DNA of 6,045 bases. Origin: Robiginitomaculum sp. (GTDB lineage: Bacteria; Pseudomonadota; Alphaproteobacteria; Caulobacterales; Maricaulaceae). The stretch covers positions 1 to 6,045 of the forward strand of contig JALSYJ010000014.1 in the NCBI GenBank assembly GCA_027071965.1. Direction: 5' to 3'. Under the pieces are notes generated by a model that saw only the letters and a list, made by a program, of their open reading frames with translations, was not told the origin of the DNA and ran no database searches. Below, piece after piece: positions 1 through 6,045 of this stretch (position 1 is the stretch's first letter; every line of letters begins with the position of its first letter). The translations under genes and the position numbers were made by a program.

Positions 1-1423
1 ATTCATCAACCAGTTCCGTATTGATAATCTCAGCTTCCAGCAATTCCTTACCGCGAACTGAACCAATGCGGCACGGCGTACACTTGGCGCAACTTTCCTC
101 GGCACAAAATTCAAATGCGTATCGAGCTTGAACTTTCATATCAGTATCGCCCCCATATACCACAATTCCACCATGTCCGATACCGGCCCCCAATTCGGCA
201 AATTCCTCATACCCGGTTTTAATATCAAAATCATCAGGAGGCAGATAAGCCCCCAATGGCCCGCCAACCTGCACAGCCTTTATTTCAGAACCGTCACCAC
301 TGCCGCCGCCAAAATCCTCGATCAAGGCGCGAAGGCTAACCCCAAAGGCCATTTCCACCAGCCCGCCCCTTGCCACATTGCCCGCAAGCTGAAATGGTAA
401 AGTTCCTGTAGAACGATTTATTCCAAGCCCGGCATGCCATTTGGCACTGCGGGCCAGAATATCGGGAACTGCGCTTAAAGTTATAACATTATTGATGACT
501 GTGGGCTGTCCATGCAAACCCTCGATTGCAGGCAAAGGCGGCTTTGAGCGCACTATGCCGGGCTTTCCCTCAAGACTTTCCAGTAATGCAGTTTCCTCGC
601 CGCAAACATAAGAGCCAGCACCAACAAAAACACTGATATCAAAGGATTTTTCAGAGCCGTTTATATTATCTCCAAGCCAGTTGGCTCCCCTAGCCTTGTC
701 AATCGCAGCCCCCATCATTTTAATTGCAAAGGGATACTCGGAGCGGATGTATATGATCCCGGTTTTTGCTCCATTTGCCAAAGCTGCAATTGTCATTCCC
801 TCAATCACTCTAAAGGGATCGCCCTCCATTATCAGACGATCTGAAAAAGTGCCTGCATCTCCTTCATCAGCATTACAGACAATATATTTTGTATAGGATT
901 TCTCCCGAGCCACAGTCTGCCATTTTATGCCTGTAGGAAAACCGGCGCCGCCACGTCCACGCAAACCGGAATCTATTACCTGCTCAATTATTTCATCTGC
1001 GGACATTTGCAAGGCGATAAGCAGGCCGGAAAATCCGCCTGCCGCCTTGAATTCATCAAGATTAAGTGGATCAATAATCCCGCAGCGGTTAAAAATAATC
1101 CGGTTTTGCCGGGCAAGCCACGGAATTTTTCTGGTAAGACCAAGGCATTTTGCATGATCACCTCCAGTTAAAAACCCAGCATCAAACAGCCCCTTTACAT
1201 CACAGGCGCTAACATTGGCATAAGCCATTCTTCCGTTTTTTGTCTGCACCTCAAGCAAGGTTTCAGCCCAGCACATTCCACGCGAACCATTGCGTACGAT
1301 TTCAAGAGATATATTGCGGGCTTTAGCTTCCTCTTTTAAGGCAAACACCAGTTCATCAGCCCCCAAGGCAATTGCCAGCATGTCACCGGGAACAAATATA
1401 CAAAAACTCTCATCAGCGCTCAT
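1..1423 (-). CDS. fdsB: NAD-dependent formate dehydrogenase, beta (FMN/NADH-binding) subunit FdsB; 3' end beyond the window
   Basis: Diaphorase-type subunit of the cytoplasmic NAD+-dependent molybdenum formate dehydrogenase; it takes electrons from the catalytic FdsA subunit and reduces NAD+ at FMN. I translated the strand by hand: the frame is open from ATG at 1423 to the left edge, giving 474 residues without a stop or frameshift. Seen: an N-terminal domain (about 1-115) of the FdsB kind, with IVRNGSRG at 42-49 and LTGGDH near 85-90; the FMN/NADH glycine-rich motif GRGGAGFPTG at 156-165; CNADEGDAGTF at 183-193; GAGSYVCGEETALL at 268-281; and Cys445-x2-Cys448-x2-Cys451, the first three [4Fe-4S] ligands. 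The fourth ligand, usually about 40 residues on, is outside. Family members run to about 520 residues, so roughly 45-50 are missing. The start overlaps the fdsG stop as ATGA, implying translational coupling. The EGDAGTF segment and the N-terminal domain favour FdsB over complex I NuoF. Hydrogenase HoxF/HndC-type diaphorases are more distant alternatives. Confidence 0.93.
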   Translation of the reverse strand, partial: MSADESFCIFVPGDMLAIALGADELVFALKEEAKARNISLEIVRNGSRGMCWAETLLEVQTKNGRMAYANVSACDVKGLFDAGFLTGGDHAKCLGLTRKIPWLARQNRIIFNRCGIIDPLNLDEFKAAGGFSGLLIALQMSADEIIEQVIDSGLRGRGGAGFPTGIKWQTVAREKSYTKYIVCNADEGDAGTFSDRLIMEGDPFRVIEGMTIAALANGAKTGIIYIRSEYPFAIKMMGAAIDKARGANWLGDNINGSEKSFDISVFVGAGSYVCGEETALLESLEGKPGIVRSKPPLPAIEGLHGQPTVINNVITLSAVPDILARSAKWHAGLGINRSTGTLPFQLAGNVARGGLVEMAFGVSLRALIEDFGGGSGDGSEIKAVQVGGPLGAYLPPDDFDIKTGYEEFAELGAGIGHGGIVVYGGDTDMKVQARYAFEFCAEESCAKCTPCRIGSVRGKELLEAEIINTELVDE

Positions 1424-1884
1424 GATTGCAACCGATCAAGCAGGGCATTTATTTTAGTCTTGTTCAAACCGGCCAGAGGCTGACCGTCAAGCTCTGCTGC
1501 CGGGCCATTGGCGCACAATCCAAGGCAATATACAGGCTCTAGGCTAAGTCTTTGGTCTTTACTGGTCTGCCCCAAAGTAATTCCTGCCTTGTCACAGATA
1601 TGTTCGGTAAGTTTACGGGCGCCTGTTGCCTGACAGCTTTCGGCCTGGCAAATTCGTAAAACATGACTGCCGGGCGCACAGGTGCGAAAATCACTGTAAT
1701 AATGAATTACGCCGTAAACCTCGGCTTTTGATCGCAAAAAATGTTTTGCCAATGGGGCAATGGCTATTTCATCAACATAACCAAAGCAATCAACCAATTG
1801 CCGTATGCCGTGGGTGAGCACCTGTCCACTATCGGCAGAGTTTCTGATTATTTGTAGAGCCTGTTGATCATCCCATTTTTTCAT
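1420..1884 (-). CDS. fdsG: NAD-dependent formate dehydrogenase, gamma subunit FdsG ([2Fe-2S], NuoE-like)
   Basis: Small iron-sulphur subunit that pairs with FdsB in the soluble formate dehydrogenase; the family is homologous to NuoE of complex I. With ATG at 1884 the protein has 154 residues, normal for FdsG. Seen: a helical N-terminal part with FGYVDEIAI at 34-42 and AEVYGVIHYYSDFR at 54-67, then a thioredoxin-like domain with the [2Fe-2S] ligands Cys79-x4-Cys84 and Cys120-x3-Cys124 (CQAESC and CLGLC). An in-frame GTG at 1911 would add nine residues, but no Shine-Dalgarno sequence precedes it and it lies only about 9 bases below the predicted transcription start. The ATG has a purine-rich GGCGGAAAA 7 bases upstream, so I prefer it; the ribosome site is still weak. 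The stop overlaps the fdsB start by 4 bases. The order G then B matches the start of the known fdsGBACD operons. Confidence 0.92.
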   Translation of the reverse strand: MKKWDDQQALQIIRNSADSGQVLTHGIRQLVDCFGYVDEIAIAPLAKHFLRSKAEVYGVIHYYSDFRTCAPGSHVLRICQAESCQATGARKLTEHICDKAGITLGQTSKDQRLSLEPVYCLGLCANGPAAELDGQPLAGLNKTKINALLDRLQS

Positions 1885-1926
1885 TGCCAGTTTTCCGCCC
1901 GTGCGATTCACAAATCATTTGCGTGC

Positions 1927-1955
1927 ATAATGCCCCAAATCACCCGATATGACAA
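1927..1955 (-). promoter_or_regulatory. candidate sigma70-type promoter for fdsGB
   Basis: Read on the minus strand, TTGTCA (1950-1955, five of six matches to the -35 consensus) is followed by exactly 17 bases and then CATTAT (1927-1932, four of six matches to the -10 consensus). Transcription would start near 1920, leaving a leader of about 36 bases before the fdsG ATG at 1884. The placement in the only sizeable gap of the window, between gmk and fdsG, supports it. No sequence match alone proves a promoter; alphaproteobacterial promoters are often poorer than this, so chance cannot be excluded. Confidence 0.45.
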
Positions 1956-1964
1956 AGTCGGGCA
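1931..1964. repeat. two mutually exclusive short inverted repeats overlapping the fdsG promoter candidate
   Basis: Two perfect 5-bp arms share one partner. CCCGA (1943-1947) pairs with TCGGG (1958-1962), and TGCCC (1931-1935) pairs with GGGCA (1960-1964). The first spans the -35 hexamer and could be an operator half-site pair; the second could form a longer-looped hairpin only when the first is open. No T-run follows on either strand, so this does not look like an intrinsic terminator. The arms are short enough to arise by chance. Confidence 0.3.
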
Positions 1965-1995
1965 AAGACACAGGGGTTAGGGTCTGACCTTGCGG

Positions 1996-2634
1996 TTAAA
2001 AAGGCTCTACCAGATCATGAACAAAATCATTCAGCCATGGCTGGCGCTTGCGTAAACGGCGCTCAGCAGCAAGAATTGCCCGCAAATCAGCCATGGAACT
2101 CTCAATGTCTTCGTTTACGATCACGTAATGATACTCAGCCCAATGACTGATTTCATCTTTGGCCCGTTTCATGCGATCAGCAACCACCGCCTTGCTGTCC
2201 TGTCCGCGCCCACGCAAGCGACGCTCCAATTCCTCAAGGCTCGGCGGTAATATGAATACCTTGACCAGATCATTAGCCGCAGTTTGTTTCAGTTGCTGCG
2301 CTCCTTGCCAGTCAATATCAAACAACACATCACGACCCGCCAAAAGCGCAGCCTCCACCGGGGCCTTTGGCGTGCCGTAAAAATCGCGACCAAGCACTTT
2401 GGCATATTCAAGAAACTCGCCATTTTTTGCCTTGCGCTCAAACTCCTGCTTGCTGATGAAATGATAATCCACGCCATCCACTTCGTCTCCGCGCGGTTTT
2501 CTTGTGGTTGCCGAAACCGAAAGCTGCATTTCGGAAGACTCGCTTAGCAGTTTTCGCGCTAATGTGGTTTTTCCCGCGCCGGAAGGGCTGGACAATATTA
2601 GCATCAAACCTCGTCTTTGTCTTTTATTCGACAT
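1996..2634 (-). CDS. gmk: guanylate kinase
   Basis: Cytosolic enzyme that phosphorylates GMP (and dGMP) to GDP with ATP, an essential step of guanine nucleotide supply. The 212-residue product matches the usual length (E. coli 207). Seen: P-loop SSPSGAGKTT at 15-24 with Lys22; the GMP-binding segment SATTRKPRGDEVDGVDYHF at 41-59 (Arg45, Arg48, Tyr57); GEFLEYAKVLGRDFYGTP at 72-89; Walker-B-like DVLFDIDWQG at 102-111; an arginine-rich lid at about 136-158; and VNED at 173-176. The start is ATG at 2634: AAGGAG (2645-2650) lies 10 bases upstream, whereas an in-frame TTG at 2661 would add nine residues (TTG, then IRSRSRQP) with no support. The start overlaps the yicC end by 11 bases. No terminator hairpin follows the stop. 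The position after yicC is typical for Alphaproteobacteria. Confidence 0.96.
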   Translation of the reverse strand: MSNKRQRRGLMLILSSPSGAGKTTLARKLLSESSEMQLSVSATTRKPRGDEVDGVDYHFISKQEFERKAKNGEFLEYAKVLGRDFYGTPKAPVEAALLAGRDVLFDIDWQGAQQLKQTAANDLVKVFILPPSLEELERRLRGRGQDSKAVVADRMKRAKDEISHWAEYHYVIVNEDIESSMADLRAILAAERRLRKRQPWLNDFVHDLVEPF

Positions 2635-3496
2635 TGGCTGCCTGCTCCTTGATCTGATCAATCAGGGTTTTCAACTCTAAGCCCGCCCCGGTCAATTGCG
2701 AATTATTTGATTTTGCGCATAAGGTGTTGACCTCGCGGCTTAATTCCTGACTTAAAAATTCCAGCTTTCGCCCTGCCGGGCCAGGTATACCAAGCAATTC
2801 CCGAGCCGCCGATACATGGCCTTGCAGGCGTTCAAGCTCTTCATTAATATCGGCTTTTATAGCCAGCAATGCTGCCTCTTGCGCCAGACGTTCAGGAGCG
2901 ATGCTCTCGTTTAATACTTTTACTTGCTTGTGCAAGTTTTCCAAAACCACCTCTGGCCGCAATGCAGGATTATTGCGGCACTGCCCTATCAGAATTTCGA
3001 TCTTGTCAAGAATGCGCCCAAGGCTATCAGACAATTCCCGCCCCTCATTGGCGCGGGCAAGGGCAAGCTGATCGAGCAGTTCAGTAAAACTGGAAAATAA
3101 TGAAGGTGAAAGCTCGGCCTCCTCAAAACAATGCGCCTTGCCTTGTAGCACATTTTTTACGGCAATAAGACCATCGACACTCGTACGGCGGACGAGGCCC
3201 TGCTCTACCAAAGGTGCAAATTCTTCGACTATTTGCCGCGCCAGATCAATATTCACTGAAACTGCGGATTCTGCTTCGCGATCATGCTCCAACTGCAAGG
3301 ATATTTGCATATTGCCCCGCTTGAAACGGCTTCGCACCTGTTTTCGCAAACCCTCTTCCATTTGTGATAAACCAGCAGGAAGCCTAAAACGTATATCCAG
3401 ACCTCTCCCATTGACAGCGCGCACCTCCCACGTCCAGCTTATACCTGTTTGTTGGCCCTGAATGCGGGCAAATCCTGTCATCGAAAAAAGGCTCAT
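2624..3496 (-). CDS. yicC: YicC/YloC-family endoribonuclease
   Basis: Metal-dependent endoribonuclease family; E. coli YicC is linked to turnover of small RNAs such as RyhB. The cellular RNA targets here are unknown. The 290-residue product is full length (E. coli 287). Seen: the N-terminal hallmark SMTGFAR at 5-11; VNGRGLDIRFRLP at 28-40; RGNMQISLQLE at 60-70; and ANEGREL at 149-155. The C-terminal domain has RLAQEAALLAIKADINEEL at 203-221 followed by ERLQGH to 227, and GRKLEFLSQELSREVNTL at 242-259. The protein ends in IKEQAANVE, close to the usual family terminus. It starts 3 bases after the mltG stop and overlaps gmk by 11 bases, so it is probably translated in coupling with both. The NTLCAKSNN stretch (257-265) differs slightly from the more common SKS form. 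Function is assigned by family; confidence in the family is very high. Confidence 0.95.
   Translation of the reverse strand: MSLFSMTGFARIQGQQTGISWTWEVRAVNGRGLDIRFRLPAGLSQMEEGLRKQVRSRFKRGNMQISLQLEHDREAESAVSVNIDLARQIVEEFAPLVEQGLVRRTSVDGLIAVKNVLQGKAHCFEEAELSPSLFSSFTELLDQLALARANEGRELSDSLGRILDKIEILIGQCRNNPALRPEVVLENLHKQVKVLNESIAPERLAQEAALLAIKADINEELERLQGHVSAARELLGIPGPAGRKLEFLSQELSREVNTLCAKSNNSQLTGAGLELKTLIDQIKEQAANVE
2645..2650 (-). promoter_or_regulatory. ribosome binding site of gmk, inside yicC
   Basis: AAGGAG on the minus strand, 10 bases before the ATG at 2634. It is encoded by Lys283-Glu284 of yicC, so the gmk initiation signal lies wholly within the upstream gene. It decides the gmk start in favour of the ATG over the upstream TTG at 2661. 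Confidence 0.8.
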
Positions 3497-3497
3497 G

Positions 3498-3504
3498 GAT
3501 CACC
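3498..3504 (-). promoter_or_regulatory. ribosome binding site of yicC overlapping the mltG stop codon
   Basis: GGTGATC on the minus strand is complementary to the extreme 3' end of 16S rRNA (the GATCACC part), one base before the ATG at 3496. Because this pairs with the outer end of the anti-Shine-Dalgarno sequence, the effective spacing is normal. The element contains the TGA stop of mltG, so terminating and initiating ribosomes share the same bases. Confidence 0.55.
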
Positions 3505-4564
3505 GTTTCGCTTTGCGCTTTCGCTCTCGCTCAATTCTGCGCCATTTGGCGACATTGCGCAAATGCCCTGCATAGGTGCGGGCAAAAGCATGACCACCTG
3601 TGCCGTCTGCTACAAAATAAAGATCATTAGTATCTGCTGGATGCAGGGCGGCATAAATAGAATCTCGCCCTGGATTGGCAATTGGAGTGGGTGGCAGGCC
3701 GCGAATTTTATAAGTGTTCCACGGGGTTTTTTTGTCAATCTCTGAACGGCGCAAGCCACGTCCCAATGGTTTGCCGCCAGTAAGACCATAAACAATAGTC
3801 GGATCGCTCTCAAGACGCATACCTTTGCGCAAGCGATTGATAAACACAGCAGCAACCCTGTCGCGCTCTGCGGGAATTGCCGTTTCCTTTTCGATGATAG
3901 AGGCCAATATCAAGGCTTCCTGCGGGGACTTTAATGGCAGATCAGGCGCTCTGCCCTCCCACAATTCAGCCAGGGTTTTTGCCTGTGCATCCTGCATCCG
4001 CTTTAGCAAATCAGCGCGAGAAGATCCGCGCACCACATGCCATGTTTCAGGTTGCAACTGACCCTCTTCGGGCAAAACATCAATGGTTCCGCTTAATATA
4101 TCATTGTCCAGCAACAGACTTACCACATCACGAACCGTCAAACCTTCAGCAATAGTAATACCATATTGAATTACCTGTCCCTCTTGTAATTGCTTAAAAA
4201 TTTGATTGATGCTGGAGCCTGCGGGGATAAGGTATTCCCCGGCCTTTAGGGAAACGCCCTGTGTCATCAAACGACCCTTCACACGGAACCAGAAATCGGT
4301 TTTGATTACGCCTGCAGCGTGTAATTTTCGGGCAATCATATCTACGCCAGAGCCAGAAGCTATTTCAATTTTAATGTCCTTTATTGTCGGCCCGGATTCA
4401 GCAAATTTAGCAGGTATAAACCGGTCATAAACATAAAAACCTGCACCCAGCGTCAGACTGGAAGCAATCAGTAAAAACAGCGAAATACGCAGCAACAACC
4501 CTGCAGTCCTGGCTTTTGGCCCATCGGAGCGGGATTCAGATTTGCCTGAAGGGGCAGAGCTCAC
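3500..4564 (-). CDS. mltG: endolytic murein transglycosylase MltG (YceG family)
   Basis: Inner-membrane lytic transglycosylase that cuts nascent peptidoglycan strands internally and so limits glycan chain length. The 354-residue protein has a short hydrophilic N-terminus, one membrane segment at about 22-46 (uncleaved anchor, N-in/C-out expected), a LysM-like region at about 60-130, and the YceG catalytic domain. Seen: EGQLQPETW at 167-175, the counterpart of the family EGxLxPDTY segment; ILASIIEKET at 219-228 with Glu225 matching the E. coli catalytic Glu218; VFINRLRKGMRLESDPTIVYG at 240-260; TPWNTYKIRGLPPTPIANPG at 280-299; and LYFVADGTGGHAFARTYAGH near 315-334. The tail (341-354) is strongly basic. 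The start is GTG at 4564, overlapping the fabF TGA as GTGA; only a weak GAAG lies upstream, so translation probably depends on coupling to fabF. Confidence 0.95.
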   Translation of the reverse strand: MSSAPSGKSESRSDGPKARTAGLLLRISLFLLIASSLTLGAGFYVYDRFIPAKFAESGPTIKDIKIEIASGSGVDMIARKLHAAGVIKTDFWFRVKGRLMTQGVSLKAGEYLIPAGSSINQIFKQLQEGQVIQYGITIAEGLTVRDVVSLLLDNDILSGTIDVLPEEGQLQPETWHVVRGSSRADLLKRMQDAQAKTLAELWEGRAPDLPLKSPQEALILASIIEKETAIPAERDRVAAVFINRLRKGMRLESDPTIVYGLTGGKPLGRGLRRSEIDKKTPWNTYKIRGLPPTPIANPGRDSIYAALHPADTNDLYFVADGTGGHAFARTYAGHLRNVAKWRRIERERKRKAKR

Positions 4565-5847
4565 GATACTTCGCGCAACACCAAGGATGAATTGGTGCCA
4601 CCAAACCCGAATGAATTACTTAACGCCACATGCACCGGACGCTCAACTGCCTTGTGTGGTGCTAGATTGATTTTAGTCTCAATGGAAGGGTTATCCAGAT
4701 TGAGAGTAGGCGGGCAAATATTATCACGGATTGCAAGCGCTGAAAAAATAGCCTCCACCGCACCGGCAGCGCCAAGTAAGTGCCCGATAGAGGACTTGGT
4801 AGCCGACAGAACCAGCCCGTCAGCACTCTTGGCAAACAAACGTTCCACAGCCTTTAATTCGATTTCGTCTCCTAATGGGGTCGAAGTGCCGTGAGAGTTT
4901 ACATAATCAACATCCGATGGGCTCAATCCGGCATTTTTTAATGCCATCTGCATAGAGCGGAACCCGCCATTGCCGTCCGGAGCCGGAGCCGTAATGTGAT
5001 GGGCATCTCCGGATAATCCGTAACCAGCAACTTCGGCATATATTCTGGCGCCTCGGGCTTTGGCAGCCTCATACTCTTCCAGAACCATAACGCCAGCACC
5101 CTCGCCCATCAAAAACCCGTCACGATCCTTATCATAAGGGCGCGAGGCCTTCTCAGGAGTATCATTAAATCCGGTGGTTAATGCTCTGGAGGCAACAAAA
5201 CAGCCAATGCCAAGGCGACAGATTGAAGCCTCTGATCCGCCTGCCACCATCATATCGGCATCGCCACGGGCAATTATTGCACTGGCATCGCCAATGGCAT
5301 GAGCGCCAGTGGAGCATGCTGTAACCACTGAATGATTTGGCCCCTTTAGGGAGTGCCTGATAGAAACCTGTCCAGAAATCAGATTGATCAGCATAGACGG
5401 AATCACAAACGGGCTTAAACGTTTTGCGCCTCGTTCATGCACGGTGACAGAGGCATCATACACAGTCTGTAATCCGCCAATACCGGAGCCGATCATCACT
5501 CCGGCTCGAAGATTATCTTCTTCAGAAGATGGGCTCCAGCCCGAATCAGCTATTGCTTCATCGGCAGCAGCAATGCCCAGCACAATAAAATCATCTACCC
5601 GTCGCTGATCCCGTTTTGACATTACGTCATCAGGATTAAACGAGCCTTCCACATCAGGCCCGCCTGCACCCCTGCCGTCCACATAAGGGATTTGAGCGGC
5701 AATCTTACAACCAAGATCGCTGGTATCAAAATGGGTAATTGGCTTGGCACCGCTTTTACCGGCAATCAAATTACGCCAACTGGCACCAACACCAGCGCCC
5801 AGTGGGGTAATCAAACCAAGACCGGTTATGACAACACGCCTTTTCAC
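4561..5847 (-). CDS. fabF: 3-oxoacyl-[acyl-carrier-protein] synthase II (FabF)
   Basis: Condensing enzyme of type II fatty-acid synthesis: it joins malonyl-ACP to an acyl-ACP, extending the chain by two carbons, and in bacteria is needed for elongating long and unsaturated chains. The product has 428 residues, about 15 more than E. coli FabF because of a loop near 57-70 common in Alphaproteobacteria. Seen: N-terminal VVITGLGLITPLG (5-17); GSGIGG at 120-125 with Ile123 lining the acyl pocket; nucleophile Cys178 in TACSTGAHAIG; His319 in NSHGTSTPLGD; Lys351 and His356 in KSSIGHLLGAAG; and C-terminal NSFGFGGTN (411-419) with the gatekeeper Phe415. The Cys-His-His triad marks it as an active elongating synthase. 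It starts with GTG at 5847, 8 bases after AAGGAG, lies 30 bases after acpP, and overlaps mltG by 4 bases. Confidence 0.97.
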   Translation of the reverse strand: MKRRVVITGLGLITPLGAGVGASWRNLIAGKSGAKPITHFDTSDLGCKIAAQIPYVDGRGAGGPDVEGSFNPDDVMSKRDQRRVDDFIVLGIAAADEAIADSGWSPSSEEDNLRAGVMIGSGIGGLQTVYDASVTVHERGAKRLSPFVIPSMLINLISGQVSIRHSLKGPNHSVVTACSTGAHAIGDASAIIARGDADMMVAGGSEASICRLGIGCFVASRALTTGFNDTPEKASRPYDKDRDGFLMGEGAGVMVLEEYEAAKARGARIYAEVAGYGLSGDAHHITAPAPDGNGGFRSMQMALKNAGLSPSDVDYVNSHGTSTPLGDEIELKAVERLFAKSADGLVLSATKSSIGHLLGAAGAVEAIFSALAIRDNICPPTLNLDNPSIETKINLAPHKAVERPVHVALSNSFGFGGTNSSLVLREVS

Positions 5848-5855
5848 CGGCCTTA

Positions 5856-5861
5856 CTCCTT
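5856..5861 (-). promoter_or_regulatory. ribosome binding site of fabF before a GTG start
   Basis: AAGGAG on the minus strand, 8 bases before the GTG at 5845-5847. This good Shine-Dalgarno match fixes a non-ATG start for fabF. The rest of the 30-base acpP-fabF gap is A/T-rich, with no hairpin or promoter that I can see. Confidence 0.8.
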
Positions 5862-5877
5862 GTTTTTAATGATAATA

Positions 5878-6045
5878 TTAGCTGTCCAAATGTTCGGCAA
5901 TGAACTTAACAGCATCACCAACTTTTTGAATATGCTCGGCGGCATCATCAGGAATTTCGATATCAAATTCTTCTTCAAATGCCATAACAAGTTCAACATT
6001 ATCGAGAGAATCAGCACCCAGATCATCGATAAAACTAGCAGTTTC
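5878..6045 (-). CDS. acpP: acyl carrier protein (AcpP), C-terminal 55 residues; 5' end beyond the window
   Basis: Small acidic carrier protein that holds growing acyl chains on a 4'-phosphopantetheine arm and hands them to FabF and the other Fab enzymes. The frame runs from the right edge to TAA at 5878-5880. Seen: the attachment site GADSLDNVEL with the modified serine at codon 6007-6009 (visible residue 13), then the acidic helix II/III region (VMAFEEEFDIEIPDDAAEHI) and a C-terminus VGDAVKFIAEHLDS. Aligned with the E. coli protein (Ser37 counting Met), about 24 residues are missing, giving a total near 79, which is normal. Asn follows DSLD where Thr is usual, a mild change. Its place directly before fabF is the classic fab cluster order. 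Confidence 0.96.
   Translation of the reverse strand, partial: ETASFIDDLGADSLDNVELVMAFEEEFDIEIPDDAAEHIQKVGDAVKFIAEHLDS

Noticed and set aside
128..400. 90-codon plus-strand ORF at the left end
   Set aside because: Antisense shadow of fdsB, which is clearly coding in this region.
2..1423. Possible frameshift or pseudogene in fdsB, because no closed reading frame ends within the window
   Set aside because: Hand translation from ATG 1423 gives 474 uninterrupted residues with every expected motif; the frame simply runs off the left edge.
1..1884. NuoE/NuoF of complex I as the identity of the two left-hand genes
   Set aside because: The FdsB-type N-terminal domain, the EGDAGTF segment and the isolated G-B pair with no other nuo gene fit formate dehydrogenase better.
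1885..1911. GTG at 1911 as the fdsG start
   Set aside because: No Shine-Dalgarno sequence precedes it, it would sit about 9 bases below the predicted transcript start, and the ATG at 1884 gives a family-typical length.
1931..1964. Intrinsic terminator after gmk
   Set aside because: The stems are only 5 bp and no T-run follows on the minus strand.
3138..3461. 107-codon plus-strand ORF
   Set aside because: It is antisense to yicC, whose protein is full length with family motifs; the plus-strand product is low-complexity (Ser/Arg/Cys-rich) and resembles nothing I know.
3610..3855. 81-codon minus-strand ORF in another frame of mltG
   Set aside because: Overlaps the most conserved catalytic part of MltG out of frame; its hydrophobic, Cys-rich product looks like a frame shadow.
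4592..4894. 100-codon plus-strand ORF
   Set aside because: Antisense shadow of the conserved C-terminal half of fabF; no ribosome site or recognisable domain.

Overview
The window reads as a stretch of an alphaproteobacterial chromosome of moderate G+C content (judged by eye, not computed). Every gene I can support lies on the minus strand, so transcription runs from base 6045 towards base 1. The order acpP-fabF-mltG-yicC-gmk is the arrangement familiar from many Alphaproteobacteria, and the protein details fit that class, such as a 428-residue FabF with an extra loop near residues 57-70. Species cannot be named from this.

From right to left: the 3' part of acpP (acyl carrier protein, 5878-6045); fabF (3-oxoacyl-ACP synthase II, 4561-5847); mltG (endolytic murein transglycosylase, 3500-4564); yicC (YicC/YloC endoribonuclease, 2624-3496); gmk (guanylate kinase, 1996-2634); a 111-base gap (1885-1995), the longest non-coding stretch; then fdsG (1420-1884) and the first 474 codons of fdsB (left edge to 1423), subunits of an NAD-dependent formate dehydrogenase.

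The first five genes form a tight housekeeping operon covering fatty-acid elongation, limitation of glycan-strand length, RNA turnover and GMP phosphorylation. fabF/mltG overlap by 4 bases, mltG/yicC are 3 bases apart, and yicC/gmk overlap by 11 bases. The fds pair is a separate functional unit. fdsG and fdsB overlap by 4 bases (ATGA), and a sigma70-like promoter candidate with an overlapping inverted repeat sits in the gap ahead of fdsG. FdsG carries a [2Fe-2S] site. FdsB carries the FMN/NADH site and a [4Fe-4S] motif, and passes electrons from formate to NAD+. The catalytic molybdenum subunit FdsA would be expected just beyond the left edge.

I found no new defence system, mobile element, CRISPR array or RNA gene. 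The points worth a second look are the junction of the formate dehydrogenase module with the fab-gmk operon, the candidate promoter/operator there, a 55-codon out-of-frame ORF inside fdsB preceded by a perfect 10-base Shine-Dalgarno sequence, and corrected starts for gmk and fdsG.
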